A stretch of DNA of 20,963 nt from positions 1 to 20,963 of the IMG/VR virus record IMGVR_UViG_3300037153_000282; one strand, given 5' to 3'. Source of the DNA: a virus. Below, one piece after another: positions 1 through 8,705 of the stretch; position 1 is the first letter of the stretch, and every line of letters begins with the position of its first letter. A program made the translations under genes and the position numbers. The notes under the pieces were generated by a model that did not search any database, was not told the origin of the DNA, and saw only the letters and a list, made by a program, of their open reading frames with translations.

Positions 1-1680
1 GTCTGAAGCACCATCGACGATTGTTCCACCTGTGGGAGGAACACTACCAATAAGAACAGACTCTTTCGGATTAAATTTCGCCGGAACCGCAGGATCGTTT
101 ATCTGTCGATAAACGTTGACACGAGTAACTCGATAGGCCGCAGGAGCCGTTTGAGCATCGGCGATCGTAGGTGGAATAATCTCTGGCGGGTCTCCTCCGA
201 CGGCAATGTAAGCTCCACGGCCATAGTAGCCTTGAGGAACAGGACCGATATCAATTTGGAATGAACACGGCGGCTGATCAATCGTGCCCCCCGGATACGT
301 AATATACGAGGGCATGTTGTTCGAAGTAGACGACATGACCGCGGGCGTCTCCCCGAGGTCTGTGCTAAACGTGAAGTAGTAGTTCGCTGGCCAGTCGATA
401 TTACCGCTCGGATTACCTTCATCATCCGGCGGCAAACCCTCGATAGAAACTGAGGGTAACTGAACGTTTCCATGATACACTGGCTGAATATATTGACGAT
501 CCAAACCAGTGTAAGAAATTAACTGCGTTCCTCCAACGATAGCCAATCCCCCATCGGGATTGAATATCATCCGTTCTTCGCCCTCTATTACTTCACCCGT
601 ATCCAGGTCAAGCACATCTGGCATCTTATCGGAAAACTTTGTGACAAACAGTCGATCTGGTTGTTCAAAGACCCATCCAGCCCCACCGTGCATAGGATCA
701 TGAAAAACCCAACGACCGTAAGTTTGGAGTCTCGCTTGCGCGCCCGCGCCCTCGAAGAAAACCTGATTAATGACGGTGCCCAAATCTCGATTAACAACGA
801 TGTCTGACGCTTGATCCTTAACATCATTAATTTGCTCGGGTGCATCCGCCAAAAGATTCAGTCGAAAAACCTTAAGAACCTTGTGATAGTCTACCTTCCA
901 AAAAAGACCCGGAATCATTTGTAAAATCTGATTCAGGGCTTCGTCTACCTGAACATTTTGAAATTGAATATCAGGTATGACTGGCAGACCAGACTGGACC
1001 TCGGCGCTGAAACCAGGGACGAGGCCGATAAGATAATTGACGACTTCTTGGACAGAAGCCTTATGAAACTTTGCTAGAGCACGCCGTCTCGAAAGAAACC
1101 AAGTCCAATCGATACAGTTGACGTCGTCAAAGCCGTAGTGACGAGTTTCGAAATAAGTATGAGTGTCTCGACTGATGATACCAGCGAAGATGAGTTCTTC
1201 TGGATCTAACAGTGAAATCTCTACAGTTGATCCGATAACTGGCACATACGGCGACCCCGGCTCAGGTGCCCCCGGTTCCTCTGTCGTCCAGTTGTAGAGC
1301 TTAAAGTTCGCAGTATTAGATTCCCCCGGACGATTTTCTGCTATCTCAAGACTATTCTCCTGGATCTTATGCTCTACCTCATTGATCTTGACTCGATAAG
1401 GTCGATATTTAACCGGCGGTTCTCCGGGGGCTCCACCACCAGCACTTACCGAACTAGTTACATAGACACGCGACAGTCCTGTGCTCGTGAATCGATCATT
1501 AGAAACCTGAAGTTGAAATCCGTAAGCACCTGGAGTGCTAGGAACAACGATGTCTGTGGCAGCTAACGTGGGATTAATGATAGTAGCCGTATCGGGGCCA
1601 GAAACCTGACTCCAGGCATAAACAAGCGAACCACTCCATCCATCATCAATGACTTCTGGAGCAAGATGAACAGTCGGCAC
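1..1680 (-). CDS. Baseplate hub / tail-tip protein, 3' end beyond the left edge
   Basis: An open frame runs without a stop from a GTG at 1680 to the first base of the window (560 codons, partial). A TAA lies in this frame about 36 bases upstream, and GTG is the only near start. GGTG lies 5 bases before it, and the GTG follows the upstream gene's stop by 2 bases. Residues 1-75 look like a PKD/Ig domain (YAWSQVSGPD, then GAYGFQLQVS). Residues about 90-320 resemble the hub fold of tail-tip proteins of the gp27/gpD/Tal group: FAGIISRDTH, a SRRRALAKF segment, and a second barrel near 235-275 (IPDIQF...WKVDYHKVLKVF). The rest is beta-rich. Placed after tape measure and distal-tail genes, it would form the tail tip and could carry the adsorption or cell-wall-opening part beyond the edge. 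The hub call is by pattern and position, not by search. Confidence 0.72.
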   Translation of the reverse strand, partial: MPTVHLAPEVIDDGWSGSLVYAWSQVSGPDTATIINPTLAATDIVVPSTPGAYGFQLQVSNDRFTSTGLSRVYVTSSVSAGGGAPGEPPVKYRPYRVKINEVEHKIQENSLEIAENRPGESNTANFKLYNWTTEEPGAPEPGSPYVPVIGSTVEISLLDPEELIFAGIISRDTHTYFETRHYGFDDVNCIDWTWFLSRRRALAKFHKASVQEVVNYLIGLVPGFSAEVQSGLPVIPDIQFQNVQVDEALNQILQMIPGLFWKVDYHKVLKVFRLNLLADAPEQINDVKDQASDIVVNRDLGTVINQVFFEGAGAQARLQTYGRWVFHDPMHGGAGWVFEQPDRLFVTKFSDKMPDVLDLDTGEVIEGEERMIFNPDGGLAIVGGTQLISYTGLDRQYIQPVYHGNVQLPSVSIEGLPPDDEGNPSGNIDWPANYYFTFSTDLGETPAVMSSTSNNMPSYITYPGGTIDQPPCSFQIDIGPVPQGYYGRGAYIAVGGDPPEIIPPTIADAQTAPAAYRVTRVNVYRQINDPAVPAKFNPKESVLIGSVPPTGGTIVDGASD

Positions 1681-1682
1681 AG

Positions 1683-2879
1683 CTACACCGTCACCTTGAT
1701 AGAACCCACAATCGGAGCCTTAGGTTCCGGAATGGTTACAATCAGAGTATCGTTTGTCGGTGGCACTCCTTGAACTTCATCTGCACTTCCTGAAATACGA
1801 AACACGTATTGTCCAGGAGGACATCCATTAGCAAAATCAATGGTCGTATACAGAGCATCCGTAGACGCTACGGTTACGAGACTTTCAAAGTTTTCTGGGC
1901 CACTAATCGCTTCCCACGTAAAATGAATCGTTGATCCAGCAGGTGGATCATATTCCCAATGAGCTGTCGCCGTAATCGTCGTAGGAAGAGGAGGTCCTAG
2001 TGTCAAATCCGGCATAGTCCGAAGGATAGGGGAACGAATGACACCGCTGTAGAAATAGCCATTAGGAAGATCTGCTTCATTACCGTCTACTTCGACAGTA
2101 ACCATAACAGACCCCGGTCCATGAGCCGGTGTATGACAAGAGAGCTGAGTATTGCTAATCACCTCTACGTCTGTAGCAAGAATCCCGCCGAATCTGACCA
2201 CAGGTGTTGCTGGAGTGGCACCGGGCTCATAATCTGGATTAGGAATGATAAAATCATTCCCGTCCAAGATCACAAAAGTTCCTCCTTTAATCGTGCCCGT
2301 CGAGGGGGTGACGAAGTCTAGACGTAATTCATAAACAAACCATCCACCCTCAAAACTGAGAGTAGAGTCAGAGGCTTGTTCACCCGTTAAAAGAGCATGA
2401 GTAAAAGTAAATCCTCCACCAGCAGGAAATGAGCTCAAACCTGTTCCTGGAGCACTAATTGTGCTCCAAGTAGGATCTCCAGCTACGTTATATGGAATAG
2501 GACTGGTCTGATTATATCCAAGAGGACCACTCATGTTTACAGTCCCACTTGGATCACCAGGGAAAGAATGAAAGTATGGAACAGACCAAAAAGACCACTC
2601 TAGTGTATAATCCGACTGACAAATCGCTCCTACAGGCATACTTGTCAGAAGCATTGAGCCTTCATAAAAACTGAGGGCAACACTTCCGGCACATGTCGCG
2701 TTTCGCGGTCCCGAAGCGTTGATGTAGTAAAATCCGCGGCTATTATTCCAAATCCAAGGAGGATCTGCCGCCGTGGTGCCAAGTCCCACCATTATTGTAG
2801 GTGGAGGCGGAAAAGGATTAACGTGGGACTCTGTCCGCTGAATCGTCGGCCGCAGTTTCCAACTTCCTGTTCGAGGCAT
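1683..2879 (-). CDS. Distal-tail-position protein with IPT/TIG and PKD-like domains
   Basis: A 398-residue protein starting with ATG 2 bases after the tape-measure stop. No strong ribosome site is visible, so it is probably translated by coupling. Residues 1-200 are aromatic, Ser/Gly/Pro-rich and beta-like, with no family I recognise; a carbohydrate-binding-like fold is possible. Residues about 205-280 match an IPT/TIG domain (FVILDGNDF, VISNTQLSCHTPAHGPG, VMVTVEVDG, NGYFYSG). Residues about 285-385 match a PKD/REJ-like domain (FTWEAISGPENF, GQYVFRISG). Order after the tape measure is where Dit-type proteins sit in siphophages, so a distal-tail or tail-tip adhesin role is inferred. Ig-like domains on phage tails commonly help in weak surface binding. 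Confidence 0.6.
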   Translation of the reverse strand: MPRTGSWKLRPTIQRTESHVNPFPPPPTIMVGLGTTAADPPWIWNNSRGFYYINASGPRNATCAGSVALSFYEGSMLLTSMPVGAICQSDYTLEWSFWSVPYFHSFPGDPSGTVNMSGPLGYNQTSPIPYNVAGDPTWSTISAPGTGLSSFPAGGGFTFTHALLTGEQASDSTLSFEGGWFVYELRLDFVTPSTGTIKGGTFVILDGNDFIIPNPDYEPGATPATPVVRFGGILATDVEVISNTQLSCHTPAHGPGSVMVTVEVDGNEADLPNGYFYSGVIRSPILRTMPDLTLGPPLPTTITATAHWEYDPPAGSTIHFTWEAISGPENFESLVTVASTDALYTTIDFANGCPPGQYVFRISGSADEVQGVPPTNDTLIVTIPEPKAPIVGSIKVTV

Positions 2880-2881
2880 GA

Positions 2882-5800
2882 CTAACCCAACAACCGAACA
2901 CCCTTACCCGCAAGGCTTTCTTCAAAGATTTGAGAAATATGCTGCTTCAACTGATTCTTAGCCTTCGGATCGTTCATTATAGGATAGTTGAAAACAAAGG
3001 CTCCTGATGCAATATTAAGATGAAGTGGTTCACCTTTTCCACTTGAATCATGACGAGTTACGGATACCGGCTGACCTGCTGATGGTCGACTACTGGCACT
3101 CGTTACGTCTGTCGCACCTCCTGTCTTACGAGACATTCGTTTTTGCCACCAAGGTATCGCGGCTTCAGCTTCAGCTGCATCTATCTCGTCTTGATGAGAC
3201 TTGTAGTATTCCTTTAGTTGCGTATAGGTTTCCGCACGCTTCTGCATTTCATTCCAGCTTCTCAAGTCATAAGCTCCAGTCGCGCCAGTACCACCTGGAG
3301 CTGCACCGGGGTAAGACTGGAAATAAGCTTCCATTGCTTTTATAGCTTTAAGACCCCCCAGAGCTTCAAATTGAGCTTTGCCAATCTTTTCAATTTCTCG
3401 AGTAACAGTTTGACCCATGCCTTTAACGGACTCGGCTGCTTGTGCAGTAGCAGCTTTGATATTTTCTGCGGCCTTTACATAGACATATCCCCACTCACCT
3501 GCTTTAGCTGTAGCCTCTTCAGTCTTCTTTTTCGTGTTATCAATCGCTTCACCGACCTTTTGAGTTTTGTCTCCTGCTTTAGGATCCGGCTCTGATCCAG
3601 GGCCGCCATATCCTTTAGGATGCTCGAGCATCTGATACAGACTTCGAATCTTATCACGAAGATCGTCAATCTGCTTTCGTGTGTAATCGTAGGCTTTCGC
3701 CTCCATCTCCTGAAGAGTCTTATTCAGAACGTCAATCTCTTCTTGGAGCTTAGCACGCTGATTTTCGATGCTACCCTCACGAAGAGCCTTCATATCCATG
3801 GTCAGATTGTCCATGGTGGCCTTCGAGACCTTATCAATCATGGCAAAAAGTTCTTCGTTCGCCTTTCCAGTTTTAACGAGTTCGTCCTTGTATTTATCCG
3901 CCCACTCTTGCACATGACGGATCTTAGCTTGATTTGAAGTCTCGCTGTATTTGTTCACTTGATCATAATACAGCTTCTCGAGTTTGTCCATCTCCACCAA
4001 TTGAGCCGCGTGGAGCTTATCGGCCTTTTCCTGTTCCGCTTTGGCCGACTTCACCGTCCGATAAAAATCTTCAAGACCTTCCTTACCAAGCTTCATAGCT
4101 TCAGGAATCGTCATCGCGGTCTTAATGAAATCCGCCATGTCCTGATGCAAAACACCAAACTTCAATTCCTTAAACGTCTCGTTAGAGAGCTTAAAGATTT
4201 GATCGTTTACCTGCTTGAAGTTCTCTGTGAATGGGTGAAGAGTGCGATTGGTGCCTTCAGCTCCAAGACGAACTTTCTCCAAACCATTAACGATGTCTTG
4301 TAAGAATTTTGGAAGAACCGCACCTTCAGCTTGAAGCGTCTGCGCGGCTGCACCAATATTCTCAAGCACTTTAGGAGTCAGCTGTCCTGTTTCCTTGAGC
4401 TTCCCAAACGCCAAACCCAATTCGTTAACTGAGTTCTTTAAATCTCCTCCCGTAAATTTCGCTACGAGGGCACTGACACTTGGAATGTCGCCGAATGTTT
4501 CTTCGCCATGGATGACGGGCTTCTTGCCTTCACCAGCTAAAATATCACCTTCACTACGAAGATTTGCTGCTCCTTGTTTTAACTCAGCAGCGGCGGTCTT
4601 AAACAGACCGATCGCTATCTTCATCTTCACTACTTGTTCATCAATAACATGCCCCATTTCCTGCCAAACGCTTGGCATCTCTTTTTGAATGAAATTACCG
4701 ATGTCTTTTAGACCGCCTTTGAAGTCGTAAAACTCCTTTCTAAGCTCTTGGAAAGAATAGATAACACTCTGCTTTATAGCATTACCCATAGCTCCAAGCA
4801 AAACCGGAACGTCTTTAAAGAATCCTTTCCATTCCTCACCCTTACCGGTCATCTCCGCAATCGCAGTTCCTCCTGCCACAAACACACTGCCGATAACCAG
4901 AGTTCCTACAGCACCCACTGTGCTGAACACAGCTGCGACGCCTTCCATGGTCTCCGTAAAGACGGCTGCCGCTCCACCAGCTTCCGCCGTTTCTGCTGTA
5001 AAACTCGCTAACGTCCCCGACATGAGTTTCGTTTTACTACTCGCGATAGTCAACGCTTCTCCAAAATTGAGAAGCATCTGACCTTCGGCTTCAAAATTCA
5101 AAGCTAACTGAGCTTCAGCCGTCGCTGTAGTGGCCGCTGTTAGTCCTGCTTGAGCTGCAATCGCCTCCTCAAGTGCGAGCTTCTCTGCCTGAAGAGCAGC
5201 TACTTTCGCCGCTGAAGACCCAGCATTCTTTGTTTTCGCAGCACTATTGAGTTCTGTTGCAACAGTATCCGCCGTCGTTGCCACGGTATTGGCTTCAACT
5301 GCCGCTGTTTCAGCTACTGTTTGAGCTGTCAGACGAATGTAAAGTGTTCCAATGAGACCAATGACGTTCTGAACTCGACCTAAGATTGAAAGAATTGGAC
5401 CTAAAGCGAGAAGAAGACCACCAAAAGCCAGCGTAGCCTCTTGGACTACTTTCGGTAGATGAGTAAAAGTCGTTACGAGTGCTGCTAACTCGTTTATTAG
5501 AGGTTTGACAGCTTCCAGGAGTTTTACAAAAGCCGGAAGAAGAGCACTTCCTAGTTCAGTTCCCACAACTTTCAAAGAAGCAAGGGCCTGATTAAACTTG
5601 AACTGAACTGTCTGCGAAACATTCGCAAACGCCTTATCTGAATCGTCCGTTGCCTGTCGCATCTCACGAACGACACCCTTATATGTATCAGCCTGACTGG
5701 CCGCGTTCGCGAGGGCACCGGCGCTAGCTCGAACGTTGGGAATCAGCTTAGCAAATGAGTCTGCGTTACCTCCGGTCAATCGAATCAAATCGATAAGAGT

Positions 5801-6655
5801 AGCCGCTAATCCATCCTTAGCAACCTTATCACGAACTTCTTCAATCGAACTGCCCAAATGAACCAACTCTGCTCGAGCTTCAGCACTAGGCTTCGCAAGG
5901 AAAGCCAACGTGCCACGAAGAGCCGTAACAGCTTCATCCGCCCGCACGCCCACGCGCGTGTAGACCGCAACAGACGCCACAAGCTCTTCGAATGAAACCT
6001 TTTGAAGATCTGCCTGAGCGATAACACGGCCAAGCGTGTTGGCGAACTGATCCGCTTCTGCACCGCCCTCTTTCACGCCGACTAACAACACATCAAGAGC
6101 GTGCTTGGCAGTGAGACCGGAATCACCATAGGCGATCATCGCAGCAGAGAGAGCCTTCGCGATTTCCTTCGTTTCACCCAAGCCAATCGCTGAGCCCTTC
6201 GCTGACAGAGTCAAAATGTCGAGCGCTTTAGCCCCGGTAAAACCAACTGAACCAATCGAATACAAAGCATCCGCCAACTCTTGCGGACCTTTACCCACTT
6301 CTGGCGCCATCTTCATGACAGCGTCAGACATTTCCTTGATGTGCTCTGTACCAATGTCAGTCAAGTTGCCAATGTGCATCATGGACGTTTCAAAGTCCAT
6401 AGCCATCTTGACAACAGCACCACCGAGACCTGTGATGCCAGCAGTGAGAAGCGTAAGACGATCACCGATGTATTGGATGTGCAGACCAGTCGAAACCATC
6501 CGACCGGCCATACTATCGAGTGCTCCACTCAACTGAACTCCACGAGTGGTAGCATTACGAAGCTGGTTATCGAACTGTTGAAGACTCTTTGTGGCGTTGT
6601 CTTCAAATTCGAGCGTACCAACTAACGATCCAATTGATACACCGCTGATAGCCAT
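2882..6655 (-). CDS. Tail tape measure protein, TP901 type
   Basis: A 1257-residue protein, the longest in the window. Residues about 85-280 match the TP901-type tape measure core: MAMDFETSMMHIGNLTD, then repeated helix units such as ALDILTLSAKGSAIGLG and a VGVRADEAVTALRGTLAFL segment. Hydrophobic stretches lie near 405-440 (FGGLLLALGPILSIL) and 565-600 (TVGAVGTLVIGSVFVAGG), as expected for a protein later released into the host membrane. Long charged helical and coiled-coil stretches run from about 860 to 1060. No lysozyme or peptidase motif is seen. At the usual 0.15 nm per residue the tail would be roughly 190 nm. Its ATG shares one base with the upstream stop (TAATG), coupling it to the chaperone frameshift product. 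Confidence 0.93.
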   Translation of the reverse strand: MAISGVSIGSLVGTLEFEDNATKSLQQFDNQLRNATTRGVQLSGALDSMAGRMVSTGLHIQYIGDRLTLLTAGITGLGGAVVKMAMDFETSMMHIGNLTDIGTEHIKEMSDAVMKMAPEVGKGPQELADALYSIGSVGFTGAKALDILTLSAKGSAIGLGETKEIAKALSAAMIAYGDSGLTAKHALDVLLVGVKEGGAEADQFANTLGRVIAQADLQKVSFEELVASVAVYTRVGVRADEAVTALRGTLAFLAKPSAEARAELVHLGSSIEEVRDKVAKDGLAATLIDLIRLTGGNADSFAKLIPNVRASAGALANAASQADTYKGVVREMRQATDDSDKAFANVSQTVQFKFNQALASLKVVGTELGSALLPAFVKLLEAVKPLINELAALVTTFTHLPKVVQEATLAFGGLLLALGPILSILGRVQNVIGLIGTLYIRLTAQTVAETAAVEANTVATTADTVATELNSAAKTKNAGSSAAKVAALQAEKLALEEAIAAQAGLTAATTATAEAQLALNFEAEGQMLLNFGEALTIASSKTKLMSGTLASFTAETAEAGGAAAVFTETMEGVAAVFSTVGAVGTLVIGSVFVAGGTAIAEMTGKGEEWKGFFKDVPVLLGAMGNAIKQSVIYSFQELRKEFYDFKGGLKDIGNFIQKEMPSVWQEMGHVIDEQVVKMKIAIGLFKTAAAELKQGAANLRSEGDILAGEGKKPVIHGEETFGDIPSVSALVAKFTGGDLKNSVNELGLAFGKLKETGQLTPKVLENIGAAAQTLQAEGAVLPKFLQDIVNGLEKVRLGAEGTNRTLHPFTENFKQVNDQIFKLSNETFKELKFGVLHQDMADFIKTAMTIPEAMKLGKEGLEDFYRTVKSAKAEQEKADKLHAAQLVEMDKLEKLYYDQVNKYSETSNQAKIRHVQEWADKYKDELVKTGKANEELFAMIDKVSKATMDNLTMDMKALREGSIENQRAKLQEEIDVLNKTLQEMEAKAYDYTRKQIDDLRDKIRSLYQMLEHPKGYGGPGSEPDPKAGDKTQKVGEAIDNTKKKTEEATAKAGEWGYVYVKAAENIKAATAQAAESVKGMGQTVTREIEKIGKAQFEALGGLKAIKAMEAYFQSYPGAAPGGTGATGAYDLRSWNEMQKRAETYTQLKEYYKSHQDEIDAAEAEAAIPWWQKRMSRKTGGATDVTSASSRPSAGQPVSVTRHDSSGKGEPLHLNIASGAFVFNYPIMNDPKAKNQLKQHISQIFEESLAGKGVRLLG

Positions 6656-7385
6656 TAGCGTTTCTTCTTATAAGAAGCATAAGCGGCTGCGATCGCTCGT
6701 GCTACCTGTTTTTGCAGGTTAGGATTCTGTTGCGGCTCTGGTTCTCCTAATCGTGAAATTTCCTGTTGAAAATCACTCAAAAAGGCCGAAAGCCTTATCG
6801 GTGATGGATGACGTTCCGTGTCACGAGCGATGTTCCACAAAGCCTGGATGATACCTGCGGCCTGCAAGTCTGATCGAATGTAGCCAAAAGGCTCCAACTC
6901 GTCATAAATCATCCAGCTCATAAACTGCTTCACAGTTATCTTATGAAGCAGCTTTCTAACGTCTGGCTCTTTGAACTCTAGTGCAAGACGGTAGGCGAAA
7001 CGGAGGTATCCGTTTCGCTTAAATCGTTTTTTATTTCTGCCTGAGCCTTTTTGTTGAGGCCGTTGAGCGCAATGATGTCGTCCAGAATCTGGTTACAAAC
7101 CACGGCACTCTTCTTTTTGAAGATTTGGAGGTGCCGATCCGTGCCGATCCGTTCGCCTTTCTCGTTGACCAAACTCTTCACGAGTAGACGGAGACCGGCG
7201 GTTCGTTTGGCGGGGCCTTCTGAGGCTTCGACCCAGTCGATCATCTCACTCGAGGGAAGGGAACCAAGTAGGAGATGACCGCCCCATTCGGGGACTTCGC
7301 GGCTGATGATCTTGATGTCATCCGCGCTGTCGATGTCGTCGATGGAAAGGAACTTGGTAGGAGTCTCTTCTTTTTTGGTAGTCAT
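6655..7385 (-). CDS. Tail assembly chaperone, long form made by -1 frameshift
   Basis: Joined product: bases 7385-7026 in frame 0, then 7026-6655 in the -1 frame (243 residues). The downstream frame is open well upstream of its first possible start, and its residues read as a continuous domain across the slip point (RFAYRLALEF, then KEPDVRKLLH, then ITVKQFMSWMIYDELEPFG). This strongly resembles the C-terminal domain of gpGT-type chaperones. A separate gene starting at the GTG at 6933 would lose the first half of that domain and has no good ribosome site. The long form is known in lambda-like phages to bridge tape measure and tail tube subunits during assembly and is absent from the virion. 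It lies directly before the tape measure gene, the standard place. Confidence 0.85.
6978..7385 (-). CDS. Tail assembly chaperone, short form (gpG-like)
   Basis: The 135-residue product made without frameshifting. I chose the ATG at 7385 over the ATG at 7400 because GAGGA lies about 6 bases upstream of it, inside the longer reading. The sequence is acidic at the N terminus (FLSIDDIDSADD) with a conserved-looking central part (VPEWGGHLLLGSLPSSEMIDW, then TAGLRLLVKSLVNEKG) as in many siphophage chaperones whose names mention tail assembly. The last 10 codons after the slip site are short and would be lost in the fusion. Third codon positions are G/C-rich up to about 7050, unlike the extension, which fits much higher expression of this form. 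Confidence 0.85.
   Translation of the reverse strand: MTTKKEETPTKFLSIDDIDSADDIKIISREVPEWGGHLLLGSLPSSEMIDWVEASEGPAKRTAGLRLLVKSLVNEKGERIGTDRHLQIFKKKSAVVCNQILDDIIALNGLNKKAQAEIKNDLSETDTSVSPTVLH
6995..7032 (-). promoter_or_regulatory. Programmed -1 frameshift signal: slippery heptamer and hairpin
   Basis: On the minus strand bases 7032-7026 read A AAA AAC in the chaperone frame (codons ATA AAA AAC), the canonical -1 slippery heptamer. After a 7-base spacer, bases 7018-7009 (GCGAAACGGA) pair perfectly with 7004-6995 (TCCGTTTCGC) around a TACC loop. The 10-bp hairpin at this spacing is a typical stimulator. Slipping joins frame 0 to the open -1 frame that ends at 6655. Confidence 0.9.
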
Positions 7386-7426
7386 TTCATCCTCACACAT
7401 ACATTCACAGGATGACGTTGCCGGAA

Positions 7427-7873
7427 CTAGCCGCCGATAACCACCCCGCCGATGATCATCTCCCCGGTCGGACGAATCGTGACGTTTGCGGTCAGAGCTC
7501 CATCGACCGGTGCCGTTGGCACGATGTTGGAAATGCCTCCCGAGAAGACCCAGATCAGTGCCGGGTCACCCAGGTATTCCGGAAACTCCAGCTCCCAGCC
7601 GTCGACAAGATGATTGATGACAGAAGCGTAGAGGCCGGTCAGATGATTGTGCGACGGGTCGTTCGGCATGAAGTTCATCGGGAACGTCACTGCGCCACGC
7701 CGAAGGATGCCCTGCACGTATTGATCGATGTCGTTGTTGTGGGTCGTTACTTCGATGTCGTTACGACCCAACGACGGAGGCGTGATGTTGCCGAGATTGG
7801 CAATCTCGACAAACGCACCTGTTCCACTCGCCTGACGGCGAATGAGTGTTCCGTGGGCTGGTCTTCCGCTCAT
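7427..7873 (-). CDS. Major tail tube protein
   Basis: A 148-residue protein with a strong ribosome site (GGAGGGAG about 6 bases before ATG). It begins with SGRPAHGTLIRRQ, carries GRNDIEVTTHNNDIDQY and ends with TANVTIRPTGEMIIGG, a pattern typical of gpV-like tail tube proteins whose hexameric rings stack into the tube. Length and place, between tail terminator and chaperone, agree. The gene is richer in C/G-ending codons than its upstream neighbours, as expected for one of the most abundant virion proteins. Confidence 0.85.
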   Translation of the reverse strand: MSGRPAHGTLIRRQASGTGAFVEIANLGNITPPSLGRNDIEVTTHNNDIDQYVQGILRRGAVTFPMNFMPNDPSHNHLTGLYASVINHLVDGWELEFPEYLGDPALIWVFSGGISNIVPTAPVDGALTANVTIRPTGEMIIGGVVIGG

Positions 7874-7890
7874 GTTTGCTCCCTCCGTCG

Positions 7891-8301
7891 CTAGGACGGT
7901 TCTTTCGTGACAACGGCATTGAACCCCGTTTGAGCTCTGCCGGTATCATCCAAACCTCGGTCGCAGACGTTCTGCAAAAGGACCATGTCAAGATATTTCA
8001 CTTGACCACCACCGAGTTTGGGTAAAAATACCCCGCGTATCTTCTCGAAGAGTCGGTAGACTTCCTTGCACTTGTTATACGCCGCAGGATAGTCAGTTGC
8101 TCGCACGGTGACCTGAACGCTGTTGTGCTCCAAGTGACTCGGAATTTGATTCTGAATCCTTTCCCCCATGATTCCAGTTGTTTCAATCAACTGGATATAT
8201 GGCCCAGTCCCTGTCGGGAGCGTTACCTTCGATGAAAGATACACCGTGGTCGCAATGCCGTTGGCCTTGATATACGCCGAGAGCTCATCCAGAAATGCCA
8301 T
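7891..8301 (-). CDS. Tail terminator protein
   Basis: A 136-residue protein. It begins MAFLDELSAYIKANGI, followed by a beta-rich centre (GPYIQLIETTG, then HNSVQVTVRATDYPAAYNKC) and a helix (KEVYRLFEKIRG). This is the layout of siphophage tail terminator / minor capsid proteins that cap the tube and join it to the head. Its ATG overlaps the upstream stop by one base (TAATG). The place between the HK97-gp10-like gene and the tube gene is the usual one. Confidence 0.75.
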   Translation of the reverse strand: MAFLDELSAYIKANGIATTVYLSSKVTLPTGTGPYIQLIETTGIMGERIQNQIPSHLEHNSVQVTVRATDYPAAYNKCKEVYRLFEKIRGVFLPKLGGGQVKYLDMVLLQNVCDRGLDDTGRAQTGFNAVVTKEPS

Positions 8302-8705
8302 TATGAACCAAACAAATCGGCTTCTGTTAAATGAACTCGCTTGGCAATTCTCGAAGCCATAAACGGCGCACTCTCAAAGAGCACGGACTCAATATACTTC
8401 GCCTGACCGTGTGGATGAAACATCGACAGATCTTCATGCACCGGCCACGCATAGTCTATTGAGTCATTTCCTGCCACGATTTCTACCGTTACTTTGTTCC
8501 ACTTCCAGTGAGGACCCTCGAGATGTTCTGAGTCGCGAAGAGCTCCAGTCTTGACTGGTGTTCGTTCTTTTACCTCAACGAGCTCAATTCCCCACTCAAT
8601 CATCATCGAGCGTTCGAGCTTTTTCGGCAGCTTCCTTGTCACTGCCTGAATCTTAGCACGCATCTCCGGAACTCCGGTGAGCGTGAACTTTGTTCTTCCA
8701 GCCAT
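8301..8705 (-). CDS. HK97-gp10-like neck/tail-completion protein
   Basis: A 134-residue protein. RTPVKTGALRDSEHLEGP followed by a beta hairpin (VTVEIVAGNDSIDYAWPVHE) and HPHGQAKYIESVLFE is the signature of the HK97 gp10 family. Members are found between head-tail connectors and the tail terminator and act in head-tail joining. The ATG directly follows the TAA of the glycosyltransferase gene with no gap, so translation is probably coupled. Confidence 0.85.
   Translation of the reverse strand: MAGRTKFTLTGVPEMRAKIQAVTRKLPKKLERSMMIEWGIELVEVKERTPVKTGALRDSEHLEGPHWKWNKVTVEIVAGNDSIDYAWPVHEDLSMFHPHGQAKYIESVLFESAPFMASRIAKRVHLTEADLFGS

Noticed and set aside
6655-6933. Separate 92-residue gene starting at GTG 6933
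   Set aside because: The conserved domain begins about 30 codons earlier in the same frame with no start codon there, and a frameshift site explains its expression.
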